A stretch of 64,000 bases of DNA from Neorhizobium sp. (GTDB lineage: Bacteria > Pseudomonadota > Alphaproteobacteria > Rhizobiales > Rhizobiaceae), in NCBI GenBank assembly GCA_028283725.1, contig JAPWKC010000004.1, positions 1,612,001-1,676,000 of the forward strand. The letters run 5' to 3'. The position numbers were made by a program, and so were the translations under genes. Under the pieces are notes generated by a model, which did not search any database, was not told the origin of the DNA, and saw nothing but the letters and a program-made list of their open reading frames with translations. Shown in pieces: positions 11,005-21,808 of the stretch (position 1 is the stretch's first letter; each line of letters begins with the position of its first letter).

Positions 11005-12585
11005 TCATGCGGGCACCGCCAGCCGCTCGCCAACCATGCGATAGGAGATGGCTTCGGCGAGATGGATGCGGCCGACGCGCTCTTCTCCATTAAGATCGGC
11101 CAGCGTGCGGGCAACCTTCAGCACCCGGTGGTAGCCGCGGGCGGAGAATTTCATCGTTTCGGCCGCCTCCTGCAAGAGCGCAAGGCCGGCGTGATCCGGC
11201 TCGGCACAGGCCTCGATCAGGGCGGTCGGGCATTGTGCGTTGGTGTGGATATCCGGATGGCCGAGGCTCTCATAGCGCCGGCTCTGACGTTGACGGGCGG
11301 CTGCGACGCGGGCTGCTATCTCGGCGCTGTTTCCCGCCGGCGCCGGGCGAATGAGGTCGGCGGCCGAGACGGCCGGCACGTCGATGCGGATATCGATCCT
11401 GTCCATCAGCGGCGCGGAAATGCGCGCCTGATAATCGGCTGCACAGCGCGGACCGCGGGCGCAGGCGTGGCCCGGCTCGCCCGCCATGCCGCAGCGGCAG
11501 GGGTTCATGGCCGCCACAAGCTGGATCGCCGCCGGGTAGGCCACCCGGTGATTGGCGCGGGCGATGACACATTCGCCGGTTTCCAGCGGCTGGCGCAGCG
11601 CATCGAGAACCTGTGGCGAGAATTCCGGAAACTCGTCCAGAAACAGGATGCCGTGATGGGCGAGCGACGCCTCGCCCGGCCTTGCCTTATAGCCCCCGCC
11701 GACAAGCGCTGCCATGGTGGCGGAATGATGCGGGGTGCGGAACGGCCTGCGATCGGAAAGCTTGCCACCGGAGAGCTTTCCGGCGATCGAATGGATCATC
11801 GAGACTTCCAGAAGTTCCATCGCCGAGAGCGGCGGCAGGATGGAGGGGAGACGCGCGGCGAGCATGGATTTTCCCGAACCGGGCGGTCCGACCATCAACA
11901 GGTTGTGGCCGCCGGCTGCTGCCACTTCCAGCGCCCGCTTGGCGCTTTCCTGTCCCTTGATATCGGCCAGATCCGGCAGGCCGGCCGCGGGCGCACGGAT
12001 GGCGGGCTGCGGCCTCGATATCACCTGCGTGCCGCGAAAGTGGTTGGCGAGCGCGATCAGGCTGCGCGGCGCGATGATGTCGATCCCGGCCCCTGCCCAG
12101 GCGGCTTCCGCGCCGCTATCTGCCGGGCAGATCAGGCCCTTGCCCATGGCATTGGCGCCGACGGCGGCGGGGAGCGCCCCGGCAACGGCTGCCAGCGTTC
12201 CATCGAGATTGAGCTCGCCGATCACCACATGATCGGCGATCGCATCTGCCGGAATGGCGCCGAGGGCCGCCATCAGCCCGAGCGCGATCGGCAGATCGAA
12301 ATGCGAGCCCTCCTTCGGCAGATCGGCCGGCGCCAGATTGACGGTGATTTTCTTCGGCGGCATGGCGAGACCGGAGGCATGGAGCGCCGCCTGCACCCGC
12401 TCCCGGCTCTCGGCCACCGCCTTGTCCGGCAGGCCGACGATGTGCATGCCCATCTTGCCCGGCCCGACCATGACCTGCACATCGACGGGCACGCCCTCGA
12501 TGCCCTGGAATGCCACCGTTGCCACGCGTGCGACCATGCCTGCCATCCCCGCAACCGGAATACCGCGCCGACTGGACATTGTCAC
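11005..12585 (-). CDS. comM: YifB/ComM family Mg-chelatase-like AAA ATPase
   Basis: NLLMVGPPGSGKSMLAARLPSILPPL, FLDEFPEF, full-length ComM architecture. Confidence 0.93.
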   Translation of the reverse strand: MTMSSRRGIPVAGMAGMVARVATVAFQGIEGVPVDVQVMVGPGKMGMHIVGLPDKAVAESRERVQAALHASGLAMPPKKITVNLAPADLPKEGSHFDLPIALGLMAALGAIPADAIADHVVIGELNLDGTLAAVAGALPAAVGANAMGKGLICPADSGAEAAWAGAGIDIIAPRSLIALANHFRGTQVISRPQPAIRAPAAGLPDLADIKGQESAKRALEVAAAGGHNLLMVGPPGSGKSMLAARLPSILPPLSAMELLEVSMIHSIAGKLSGGKLSDRRPFRTPHHSATMAALVGGGYKARPGEASLAHHGILFLDEFPEFSPQVLDALRQPLETGECVIARANHRVAYPAAIQLVAAMNPCRCGMAGEPGHACARGPRCAADYQARISAPLMDRIDIRIDVPAVSAADLIRPAPAGNSAEIAARVAAARQRQSRRYESLGHPDIHTNAQCPTALIEACAEPDHAGLALLQEAAETMKFSARGYHRVLKVARTLADLNGEERVGRIHLAEAISYRMVGERLAVPA

Positions 12586-12665
12586 GGGACGCCAGATCGG
12601 CGGCCTTCATGCCGGCAACGACAAGCTGACAGATGATCACGAAATTGGCAAGAACATTTAAAGAA

Positions 12666-12696
12666 CAAAAACCCGCCTGCGATGCAGGCGGGTTGC
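12666..12696 (-). terminator. Rho-independent terminator downstream of gshB
   Basis: On the minus strand AACCCGCCTGCATCGCAGGCGGGTTTTTGTT: GC-rich stem followed by T-run. Confidence 0.8.
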
Positions 12697-12764
12697 AAGA
12701 GGTTGCAATGACGGAACGGATGCGAACGGGCAGGACCATGCCCACCCGGCACGACCATCAGATA

Positions 12765-13715
12765 TCAGGTGCGCTTGGCCTCGACCGCATCCCACATCAG
12801 GCTTGCGACATCGGCGCCGCCGAACTTCTTGACTTCACGGATGCCGGTCGGCGACGTGACGTTGATTTCGGTCATGTAATCGCCGATCACGTCGATGCCG
12901 ACGAAGATGAAACCGCGCTCACGCAGGGCCGGCCCGATGCGGGCGCAGATTTCCTTTTCGCGCACCGTCAGTTCGGTTGGTTCGGCGCGGCCGCCGACAT
13001 GCATGTTGGAGCGGCTGTCGGTTTCCGCCGGAACGCGGTTGATGGCGCCCACCGGCTCGCCATCGACGAGAAGGATGCGCTTGTCGCCCTTGCGCACCGC
13101 AGGCAGATAGGCCTGGGCGATATAGGGCTCGCCGCGATACATCTGGCCGAACATTTCCAGAAGCGAGGTGAAATTGCGGTCATCGCGGGTGGAATGGAAG
13201 ACGCCGGCGCCGCCATTGCCGTAGAGCGGCTTCAGAATGATGTCGCCAAGTTCCTGGCGGAAAGCGGCAATCTCGGTCGGATCGCGCGAAATCAGCGTCG
13301 GCGGCATCAGGTCTGCAAATTCGGTGACGAAGATCTTTTCCGGCGAATTGCGTACCCAGGCCGGGTCGTTGACGACGAGCGTCTTCGGGTGGATGCGCTC
13401 CAGAAGATGGGTCGAGGTGATGTAGCCCATGTCGAAGGGCGGGTCCTGGCGCAGGAGGACGACATCCATTTCGGACAGGTCCATCCGCTCCTTTTCACCG
13501 AGCGTATAGTGATCGCCCTTGATATCGCGGACCTGAAGGCGCTCGACGGCGGCGAAAATCCGGCCGTCGCGCTGGCTCAGGCGGTCGGGTGTGAAGTGGT
13601 AGAGTTCGTAACCACGCGACTGCGCTTCGAGCGCCATGGCGAAGGTGCTATCCCCGGCAATGTTGATGCCGGAAATGTGGTCCATCTGGAATGCGACTTT
13701 GCGGATCTTCGCCAT
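12765..13715 (-). CDS. gshB: Glutathione synthetase
   Basis: [47 protein letters not shown]. Confidence 0.95.
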   Translation of the reverse strand: MAKIRKVAFQMDHISGINIAGDSTFAMALEAQSRGYELYHFTPDRLSQRDGRIFAAVERLQVRDIKGDHYTLGEKERMDLSEMDVVLLRQDPPFDMGYITSTHLLERIHPKTLVVNDPAWVRNSPEKIFVTEFADLMPPTLISRDPTEIAAFRQELGDIILKPLYGNGGAGVFHSTRDDRNFTSLLEMFGQMYRGEPYIAQAYLPAVRKGDKRILLVDGEPVGAINRVPAETDSRSNMHVGGRAEPTELTVREKEICARIGPALRERGFIFVGIDVIGDYMTEINVTSPTGIREVKKFGGADVASLMWDAVEAKRT

Positions 13716-13812
13716 GAATTCGGCCCCTTTGGCATTGGTGCGCCTGATTTAGGATGGCCGAAACGGAAAGGCAACCGCGAAGGGCCTTTTGGCGCAGATG
13801 CCGACCCGCCGA

Positions 13813-14316
13813 TCAACCGGCGAGGCCGACTTTCGGGCGCGGGCGGAAGGCGGCGCGCAGCTGGTAGAGCATGGCGATCGGCTTCGGATAGGGCTTGCGC
13901 AGGAAGGCGACCTTCTTGACATAGTCGTCCACCTGCCAGGTGGCCCAGGTGCCGGCCTTGAAATAGCCGACATCGCCGGCTGCCAGAAGCCGGGCCGTGC
14001 CATCCTCGGCGGTGATGTGGACAGAGCCCTCAAGGATGACGACGGTCTCGTCCCAGCCGAAATACCAGCGGAAACTGCCGGCCGTGCAATCCCAGACACC
14101 GGTCGCGGCAAGCCCATCCTCGCCCTTGGAGTGGGCGGCGGCGCGCGCCTGCGGATTGCCGGTCAAAACCCAAGAGGGCTCGATCGGCAGCGGCTGCATC
14201 TCCAGCGCATGGGGGCTGGCACCGACGAATGGTTTCGCCCGTGCCGGCTCATCGCCGGATGGCTTGTAGCGGATCGCGATCGCGGCGGCGGCGGCCGCAA
14301 TGACGTGCCAACTCAT
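13813..14316 (-). CDS. Cupin domain protein
   Basis: FRWYFGWDETVVILEGSVHITAEDGTARLLAAGDVGYFKAGTWATWQV. Confidence 0.75.
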   Translation of the reverse strand: MSWHVIAAAAAAIAIRYKPSGDEPARAKPFVGASPHALEMQPLPIEPSWVLTGNPQARAAAHSKGEDGLAATGVWDCTAGSFRWYFGWDETVVILEGSVHITAEDGTARLLAAGDVGYFKAGTWATWQVDDYVKKVAFLRKPYPKPIAMLYQLRAAFRPRPKVGLAG

Positions 14317-14380
14317 GTCTATCCCCTCATGATTACCCTTAACCGCGAGGATTGGTATCAAACAAAGATGAGCGGCCGGT

Positions 14381-14414
14381 TCAGCGCTTCGCTAAAATTG
14401 TAGCGAAGCGCTGA
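14381..14414. repeat. Perfect 14-bp inverted repeat
   Basis: TCAGCGCTTCGCTA-AAATTG-TAGCGAAGCGCTGA. Confidence 0.85.
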
Positions 14415-14457
14415 TCGCAGGTTGCATTTTCGATCTTTTGCGGACTTCGCGCCCGTG

Positions 14458-15558
14458 TCAGGCGACCGGCTGGGCGGCGCTCGATATGGCGCCGACAATG
14501 GCACCGCCGGCCAGGCGTTTGCCCGTCTCGGCGGAGAAGAAATGCAGTTTGGCCGGGTCGATGACGATGCGCATGTCCTGCGAAAGTTCGGTTGCGGCCG
14601 ACAGCGCGATGGTGAGCGACTGATCGCCGAGCGAGCCGTGGACAAGACGCTGGGCGCCGAGTTCCTCGGTGTAATCGACGCGGAAGGGCAACGCCTCCTC
14701 GCCTTCCGAAGCAAGGCGCAGGTCTTCGGCGCGCAGGCCGACAGTCACGGCGCCGGATGTCGGCGCATAGCCGTTGAGATCGATCACCGATGGGCCGATC
14801 GCGAGCTTGTCGCCATGGAGCTCGCCCTTGACCAGGTTCATGGCCGGCGAACCGATGAAGCTTGCGACGAAGGTCGAGGCCGGCGTGTGGTAGACGTCGA
14901 GTGGCGAACCGACCTGCTCGATCCGGCCGCCGTTCAGCACGACGAGGCGGTCTGCCAGCGTCATCGCTTCCAGCTGATCGTGGGTGACATAGATCGAAGT
15001 CGTGCCCAGGCGGCGCTGCAGGCGCTTGATCTCGCCGCGCATGGAGACGCGCAGTTTGGCATCGAGGTTCGACAGCGGTTCGTCGAAGAGGAAGACGGCC
15101 GGCTTGCGGACGATGGCGCGGCCCATGGCGACGCGCTGGCGCTGGCCGCCGGACAGCGCCTTCGGCTTGCGCTCCAGATACTGGCCGATTTCCAGCATGC
15201 GCGCGGCTTCCGTCACACGTGCCTCGATTTCGGCCTTCGGGGTGCGGCGGTTCTTCAATCCATATTCGAGGTTCTGCTTCACCGTCATATGCGGGTAGAG
15301 CGCATAGTTCTGGAAAACCATGGCGATGTCGCGGTCGGCCGGCTCGACGTCGTTGACGACGCGCGGGCCGATCTTGACCTGACCTTCGGAAATGGTCTCA
15401 AGGCCGGCGATCATGCGCAGAAGCGTGGACTTGCCGCAGCCGGACGGGCCGACGAGCACGATGAACTCGCCATCGGCAATGTTGAGCCTGATGTCGGAGA
15501 CGGCCCGAACGCCGCCGGTGTAGATCTTGCCGACATTTTCGACGTCGATGGAAGCCAT
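14458..15558 (-). CDS. ugpC: sn-glycerol-3-phosphate ABC transporter ATP-binding protein
   Basis: [35 protein letters not shown], UgpC/MalK-type C-terminus; adjacent to ugpEAB. Confidence 0.9.
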   Translation of the reverse strand: MASIDVENVGKIYTGGVRAVSDIRLNIADGEFIVLVGPSGCGKSTLLRMIAGLETISEGQVKIGPRVVNDVEPADRDIAMVFQNYALYPHMTVKQNLEYGLKNRRTPKAEIEARVTEAARMLEIGQYLERKPKALSGGQRQRVAMGRAIVRKPAVFLFDEPLSNLDAKLRVSMRGEIKRLQRRLGTTSIYVTHDQLEAMTLADRLVVLNGGRIEQVGSPLDVYHTPASTFVASFIGSPAMNLVKGELHGDKLAIGPSVIDLNGYAPTSGAVTVGLRAEDLRLASEGEEALPFRVDYTEELGAQRLVHGSLGDQSLTIALSAATELSQDMRIVIDPAKLHFFSAETGKRLAGGAIVGAISSAAQPVA

Positions 15559-15560
15559 TG

Positions 15561-16409
15561 TTATTTCTCCGTCTCAACCAGGCCTTTGACGAACAGGCGC
15601 TGCATGAAGATGATGACCAGGACCGGGGGGAGCGCCGCCAGGATGACGCCCGCCATGACGAGGTTCCATTGCGTATCGCCGTCGAGCACGGCGGCCAGCC
15701 GCTTGATGCCCATGACCACGGTGTAATAATGCGGTTCGGTGGTGATCAGCATCGGCCAGAGATACTGGTTCCAGCCGAAGATGAACATGATGATGAAGAG
15801 CGCCGCGATATTGGTGCGCGACAGCGGCAGAAGGATATCCCAGAAAAATTTCAACGGTCCGGCACCATCGACGCGGGCGGCCTCCATCGTTTCTTCCGGA
15901 ATGGTCAAAAAGAACTGGCGGAAGAGGAATGTGGCGGTGGCAGACGCGATGACCGGAATGACGAGGCCGGAAAAGGAATTCAGCATGCCGAGATCGGCGA
16001 TCACCTTGTAGGTCGGCAGAATGCGTACCTCGATCGGCAGCATCAGCGTCATGAAGATGATCCAGAAGGCGATGACGCGGCCGGGAAAGCGGAAATAGAC
16101 GACCGCGAAGGCCGACAGGATCGAGATCGCGATCTTGCCGAAGGCCACCAGCAGCGCCATGATCAGGCTGTTGCCGAGCATCAGCAGGAAGGGCGGCGCG
16201 CCGGCTTCCGTCGATCCGGCGCCTAGGAGCGCGCCATAATTCGCCCAGGTCTGGTCGCCCGGCGTCAGCGGCACGACGCCGGTCATGAAATCGGCAGGGC
16301 CGCGGGTCGAAGCGATGAAGGCGAGATAAACGGGAAAGACCACCGTTGCGACGCCGAGGATCAGCACGAGATGGGTGAGAAAATTCAGAAACGGGCGGTT
16401 CTCGACCAT
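15561..16409 (-). CDS. ugpE: sn-glycerol-3-phosphate ABC transporter permease
   Basis: MalG-type permease, EAA loop [21 protein letters not shown]. Confidence 0.88.
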   Translation of the reverse strand: MVENRPFLNFLTHLVLILGVATVVFPVYLAFIASTRGPADFMTGVVPLTPGDQTWANYGALLGAGSTEAGAPPFLLMLGNSLIMALLVAFGKIAISILSAFAVVYFRFPGRVIAFWIIFMTLMLPIEVRILPTYKVIADLGMLNSFSGLVIPVIASATATFLFRQFFLTIPEETMEAARVDGAGPLKFFWDILLPLSRTNIAALFIIMFIFGWNQYLWPMLITTEPHYYTVVMGIKRLAAVLDGDTQWNLVMAGVILAALPPVLVIIFMQRLFVKGLVETEK

Positions 16410-16423
16410 GACCGAGGCTCCTA

Positions 16424-17308
16424 TCAGTATTGTACTTTGCGCTCGATCCAGCGGAACTGGACGATCGTCAGGAGGACCACGATCAGCATCAGGACCACGG
16501 ACTGGGCTGCGGACGGGCCGAGATTGAGGCCGATGAAGCCATCGGCATAGACCTTGTAGACGAGGATATTCGTCGACTGGGCCGGGCCGCCGGATGTGGT
16601 GGAATCGATGATCGGGAAGGTGTCGAACATCGCGTAGGTGATGTTGATGACGGCGAGGAAGAAGGTGGTCGGCGACAGAAGCGGAAAGACGATCGTCCAG
16701 AAGCGCTTCACCGGGCCGGCGCCATCGATCGCGGCAGCCTCCGTCAGCGAATGCGGCACGGATTGCAGGCCGGCGACGAAGAACAGGAAATTGTAGGAAA
16801 TCTGCTTCCAGGCGGCGGCGATGATGACGAGGATCATCGCGTCGTTCGGATTGAGCCGGAAATTCCAGTTATAGCCGAGATAATTCAGGCCATAGGGAAT
16901 GATGCCGACGCTGGGGTTGAACATGAACCACCAGAGCAGACCGGATGCTGCGGGCGCCACGGCATAGGGCCAGACGAGGAGCGTCGTGTAGAATCGCTGC
17001 GAGCGGATGACGCGATTGACGCAGACGGCCAGAAGCAGCGATGCGCCCATCGACAACGCAGTCACGCCGATCGAAAAGACGACGGTCACGCCGAGCGCGT
17101 TCATATAATCGGCATCGCCCAGCAGGCGCGTATAGTTCGCGAACCAGATGAAGGTGTCCTTCATGCCGAACGGGTCCTGGCGCAAGAAAGACTGCCAGAT
17201 CGCCTGGCCGGCCGGCCATACGAAAAAGATCAGCGTGATGATGAGCTGCGGTGCCAGAAGGAGATAAGGCAGGAGGCGGCTTTTGAAGACGGTGCGCTTG
17301 GTCTGCAT
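16424..17308 (-). CDS. ugpA: sn-glycerol-3-phosphate ABC transporter permease
   Basis: MalF-type permease, EAAAIDGAGPVKRFWTIVFPLLSP. Confidence 0.88.
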   Translation of the reverse strand: MQTKRTVFKSRLLPYLLLAPQLIITLIFFVWPAGQAIWQSFLRQDPFGMKDTFIWFANYTRLLGDADYMNALGVTVVFSIGVTALSMGASLLLAVCVNRVIRSQRFYTTLLVWPYAVAPAASGLLWWFMFNPSVGIIPYGLNYLGYNWNFRLNPNDAMILVIIAAAWKQISYNFLFFVAGLQSVPHSLTEAAAIDGAGPVKRFWTIVFPLLSPTTFFLAVINITYAMFDTFPIIDSTTSGGPAQSTNILVYKVYADGFIGLNLGPSAAQSVVLMLIVVLLTIVQFRWIERKVQY

Positions 17309-17385
17309 GGCGGGTTCCCGGAACGGTTTCCGTAGGCAGGGCGTATCGGCGTTTCTTCACGCGCGAGAGGCCCTTCAAGGAAAAG

Positions 17386-17414
17386 GCCCTCCCCGGCTGA
17401 AAACCGGGAAGGGC
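17386..17414 (-). terminator. Intercistronic stem-loop between ugpB and ugpA
   Basis: Minus strand GCCCTTCCCGG-TTTTCAG-CCGGGGAGGGC followed by CCTTTTCC. Confidence 0.6.
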
Positions 17415-17433
17415 ACATGAAAAGGAGTGATCC

Positions 17434-18759
17434 TTAGTTGGAATTCGCGGCCTGGAAGTCGGTCAGGATGGCATTGCCCTGCTTGGCACCATCATCGAGA
17501 GCCTGCTGGCCGGTCTTCTTGCCGGCGAGAACGGCTTCCAGCTGCTGGTCGAGCGCATCGCGGATCTGGCTGAGGTTGCCGAAGCGAACGCCCTTGGAGT
17601 TATCGTCCGGGGTGCCGCGGGTGATCTGCTTGATGGCAATGTCGGAGCCCGGATTCTTGGCGTAATAGCCCTGCTTCTGACCAAGCTCGTAGGCAGCGTT
17701 GGTGATCGGCAGGTAGCCGGTGAACTGGTGCCAGTCGGCCTGGATGTCCGGCTGCGACAGATAGGTGAAGAACTTGGCAGCGCCCTTGTAGACTTCCTTG
17801 TTCTTCTGGCCGTTCAGAACCCATAGCGTCGCGCCGCCGATGATCGAGTTCTTCGGGTCCTTGGTGACCTTGTCGTCATAAGGCATCGGCGCGAAGCCGA
17901 CGTTGAACTTCGAGTTGGCGATGACGTCTGCGCGCGAAGCCGACGAGTTCATGTAGACGGCGCATTGCTGCGAGTAGAAGGCCGGTGCCGCATCGGCGCC
18001 GCCGCTCGGGCCGCCATACTTGTAGGAACCGTCGTCATGCCACTTCTTCAGCTGATCCCAGAAGGCAGCCTGATGCGGGCCGTTGAAGGTGAGGCGTGCA
18101 TCCATGCCGCCGAAGCCGTTCTGCTTCGTGCCGTAGGGCAGGTCCTGGATGGCCGAGTAGTTTTCGAGGCCGACCCAGCTTGCGCCGTAGGACATGGTGA
18201 AGCCGCACTTGGCTGCGCCGGACGAGACGATCTTCTTGCTCATCTCGCCGAGTTCAGCCCAGGTCTTGGGGGCGACGTCAGGGTTGAGGCCAGCCTTCTG
18301 GAAGACGTCCTTGTTGTAATACAGGATCGGCGTCGAGGAGTTGAACGGCATGGACAGGATGTTGCCCTGCGGATCGGTGTAATAACCGGTGACGGGAGCC
18401 AGGAACTTCGAGGGATCCCAAGGCTCTCCCGCGTCCTTCATCAGCTGGTAGACCGGGTAGACGGCGCCCTTGGCGGCCATCATCGTGCCGGTACCGACTT
18501 CGAAGACCTGAACGATGGCAGGCTGCTGGCCGGCGCGGAAAGCGGCGATCGCGGCAGTGAGGGTTTCCGGGTAGGTGCCCTTGTAGACCGGAACGATCTT
18601 GTACTCGCTCTGGCTCTCGTTGAACTTCTTGGCAACGTCTTCGAGCTTCTGGCCGAGCTTGCCGCCCATGGCGTGCCACCAGGTGACTTCGGTAGCGGCC
18701 ATCGACGACGTCGCCGACAGCGCGATCGCTGCTGCGGCGATCGAAAGTTTCTTGAACAT
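17434..18759 (-). CDS. ugpB: sn-glycerol-3-phosphate ABC transporter substrate-binding protein
   Basis: Signal peptide MFKKLSIAAAAIALSATSSMAATEVTWWHAMGG, SBP type 1; heads the ugpBAEC order. Confidence 0.9.
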   Translation of the reverse strand: MFKKLSIAAAAIALSATSSMAATEVTWWHAMGGKLGQKLEDVAKKFNESQSEYKIVPVYKGTYPETLTAAIAAFRAGQQPAIVQVFEVGTGTMMAAKGAVYPVYQLMKDAGEPWDPSKFLAPVTGYYTDPQGNILSMPFNSSTPILYYNKDVFQKAGLNPDVAPKTWAELGEMSKKIVSSGAAKCGFTMSYGASWVGLENYSAIQDLPYGTKQNGFGGMDARLTFNGPHQAAFWDQLKKWHDDGSYKYGGPSGGADAAPAFYSQQCAVYMNSSASRADVIANSKFNVGFAPMPYDDKVTKDPKNSIIGGATLWVLNGQKNKEVYKGAAKFFTYLSQPDIQADWHQFTGYLPITNAAYELGQKQGYYAKNPGSDIAIKQITRGTPDDNSKGVRFGNLSQIRDALDQQLEAVLAGKKTGQQALDDGAKQGNAILTDFQAANSN

Positions 18760-18809
18760 GGTCGTCCTCTCCACCGTGATTGGGGTGAGGATCGCAATAG
18801 GGCCGGCCC

Positions 18810-18849
18810 GTGACAGGACCTTAACAGTTTTGTTTCAGATTTATGACAG
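18810..18849 (-). promoter_or_regulatory. PHO-box array (PhoB binding) upstream of ugpB
   Basis: Minus strand CTGTCAT-AAAT-CTGAAAC-AAAA-CTGTTAA-GGTC-CTGTCAC: four half-sites with exact 11-bp periodicity. Confidence 0.85.
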
Positions 18850-18880
18850 TGCACGGCTTTGCAATAAATTCATCCGGCCG

Positions 18881-19315
18881 TCAAAAAACCTCCACAAAAT
18901 GGCGGGGCAGGCGCCAGGGGCGAACGACGATCACATCATAGCGGCAGGAGAGGCGCGCATGATCGGGCCGGCGTGACAGCCAGATATCGCCCGTGGCGCG
19001 GATGCGCTGTTGCGCGCGATAACCGACGGCGTCGAGCGCCGCACTCTCCACGCGCCGCGCCTTGACCTCGACGAAGGCGATCAAATCGCCTTTCCTCGCC
19101 ACAAGATCCACTTCGCCGGCGCGGGTGCGGTAGCGTATCGCCAGAATGCGGTAGCCCCTGGCGATCAGGAAGGCGGCAGCGACATATTCCGACAGGCGAC
19201 CCCGCCTCTCGGCCCTCTTGCGCTTCAGACCGAGATGATCGCCCTTGCCCATCCCCGTCGCTCCCCACCCTTGCCCTTGCCTACCCTTGCCCTTGCCTAT
19301 CCCCGTCCGTGCCAA
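18881..19315 (-). CDS. YraN family (UPF0102) endonuclease-like protein
   Basis: AAAFLIARGYRILAIRYRTRAGEVDLVARKGDLIAFVEVKAR; alternative start ATG at 19252. Confidence 0.88.
   Translation of the reverse strand: MARTGIGKGKGRQGQGWGATGMGKGDHLGLKRKRAERRGRLSEYVAAAFLIARGYRILAIRYRTRAGEVDLVARKGDLIAFVEVKARRVESAALDAVGYRAQQRIRATGDIWLSRRPDHARLSCRYDVIVVRPWRLPRHFVEVF
19267..19298. repeat. 16-bp tandem duplication
   Basis: ACCCTTGCCCTTGCCT x2 at 19267-19282 and 19283-19298. Confidence 0.9.
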
Positions 19316-19323
19316 TGGGCCCG

Positions 19324-20226
<903 letters not shown>

Positions 20227-20569
20227 GTCATCGATCGTTTCACTGGTCGCTTCGTCTCGTAACCGGCATGTCGGCGGGAAACGGCAAGGCTTTGATTGTG
20301 TATGGCCCGTTATGGGCGAGGCGGCCGGGTTCGGCAAGCCGGGGCTGCGCCAGAGTGACATCGTTGCTGAAACGGCCGGCATATCGGACAAGATTTCTGT
20401 GTGGATGACTTGCGCCAAGACCGAATCATCACAGCCAAACCCTTATCGCCTCTTGCATTCCCTGTCGGTTGTCTGCCATTTTGCCCGTCCACATGTCCGG
20501 CCTTGATCCAAGGCCGAAGGAATATCAGACCCGATAGACAGGGTCTTACGGTCGAAAGCGATAGCGTCA

Positions 20570-21688
20570 ATGCGTATTACTCTTGAGCGGTCAAACCTCC
20601 TGAAATCGCTGAACCACGTGCACCGGGTGGTCGAGCGTCGGAACACGATCCCGATCCTTTCCAACGTGCTGATGCGCGCATCCGGCAACAATCTCGATCT
20701 GAAGGCGACCGACCTCGATCTCGAGATCACCGAGGCGACGCCGGCAATGGTGGAAACCGCAGGCGCCACGACGGTGCCGGCACATCTGCTCTACGAAATC
20801 GTCCGCAAACTGCCGGATGGATCGGAAGTGCTGCTTGCCACCAATCCGGACGGCGGCTCGATGACGGTGCAATCCGGCCGCTCGAAATTCACGCTGCAAT
20901 GCCTGCCGGAAACGGATTTTCCCGACCTGACGGCCGGCAGCTTCACCCACACCTTCGATCTGAAGGCGACCGATCTGAAGATGCTGATCGACCGCACGCA
21001 GTTCGCGATCTCGACGGAAGAAACCCGCTATTACCTGAACGGCATCTTCTTCCATACGGTCGAAGCCGGCGGCGACCTGAAGCTGCGCGCCGTCGCAACC
21101 GACGGCCACCGTCTGGCGCGCGCCGACGTGGTGGCGCCTTCCGGTTCGGAAGGCATGCCGGGCATCATCATCCCGCGCAAGACGGTCGGCGAATTGCAGA
21201 AGCTGGTCGACGATCCGGAAATGGTGGTGAAGGCCGAGGTGTCCGACGCCAAGATCCGCCTGACGATCGGCTCGATCGTGCTGACCTCGAAGCTGATCGA
21301 CGGTACTTTCCCCGATTACCAGCGCGTCATCCCGACCGGCAACGACAAGGAAATGCGCGTCGATTGCCAGAGTTTCGCCAAGGCCGTCGACCGCGTGTCG
21401 ACGATTTCGTCGGAACGCGGCCGCGCCGTGAAACTGTCGATCATCGAGGGCCAGCTGACGCTCACCGTCAACAACCCCGATTCGGGCAGCGCGACGGAAG
21501 AAGTGGCTGTCGGCTACGACAATGATGCGATGGAAATCGGCTTCAACGCCAAATATCTTCTCGATATCACCGCACAGCTTTCCGGCGAGGATGCGATCTT
21601 CATGCTGGCCGATGCGGGTTCACCGACGCTGGTCAGAGATACGGCCGGCGACGACGCGCTTTACGTGTTGATGCCGATGCGCGTTTAA
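20570..21688 (+). CDS. dnaN: DNA polymerase III beta subunit (sliding clamp)
   Basis: MRITLERSNLLKSLNHVHRVVERRNTIPILSNVLM...VLMPMRV*. Confidence 0.97.
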   Translation: MRITLERSNLLKSLNHVHRVVERRNTIPILSNVLMRASGNNLDLKATDLDLEITEATPAMVETAGATTVPAHLLYEIVRKLPDGSEVLLATNPDGGSMTVQSGRSKFTLQCLPETDFPDLTAGSFTHTFDLKATDLKMLIDRTQFAISTEETRYYLNGIFFHTVEAGGDLKLRAVATDGHRLARADVVAPSGSEGMPGIIIPRKTVGELQKLVDDPEMVVKAEVSDAKIRLTIGSIVLTSKLIDGTFPDYQRVIPTGNDKEMRVDCQSFAKAVDRVSTISSERGRAVKLSIIEGQLTLTVNNPDSGSATEEVAVGYDNDAMEIGFNAKYLLDITAQLSGEDAIFMLADAGSPTLVRDTAGDDALYVLMPMRV

Positions 21689-21692
21689 ACCT

Positions 21693-21725
21693 AAGGCGGC
21701 TGGTGAGAATCAGCCGCCTTTTTTA
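21693..21725 (+). terminator. Rho-independent terminator of dnaN
   Basis: AAGGCGGCTG-GTGAGAAT-CAGCCGCCTTTTTTATT. Confidence 0.9.
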
Positions 21726-21808
21726 TTGATGTTTTCTCGGTGCGACATTTTCTCTTGCTTTTGCGCCGTCGGAAACCAGATAGCGTCAGCAGGGAGAGGA
21801 AAGTCCTC

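Noticed and set aside
10927-12636. 569-codon ORF antisense to comM
   Set aside because: Shadow ORF of a clear ComM gene.
12633-13919. 428-codon ORF antisense to gshB
   Set aside because: Shadow ORF of a clear GshB gene.
21790-21806. GAGAGGAAAGTCC resembling the conserved RNase P RNA segment GAGGAAAGTCC
   Set aside because: Only about 11 nt match; the 120-bp gap before pmtA is far too short for RNase P RNA and no other conserved segment is present.
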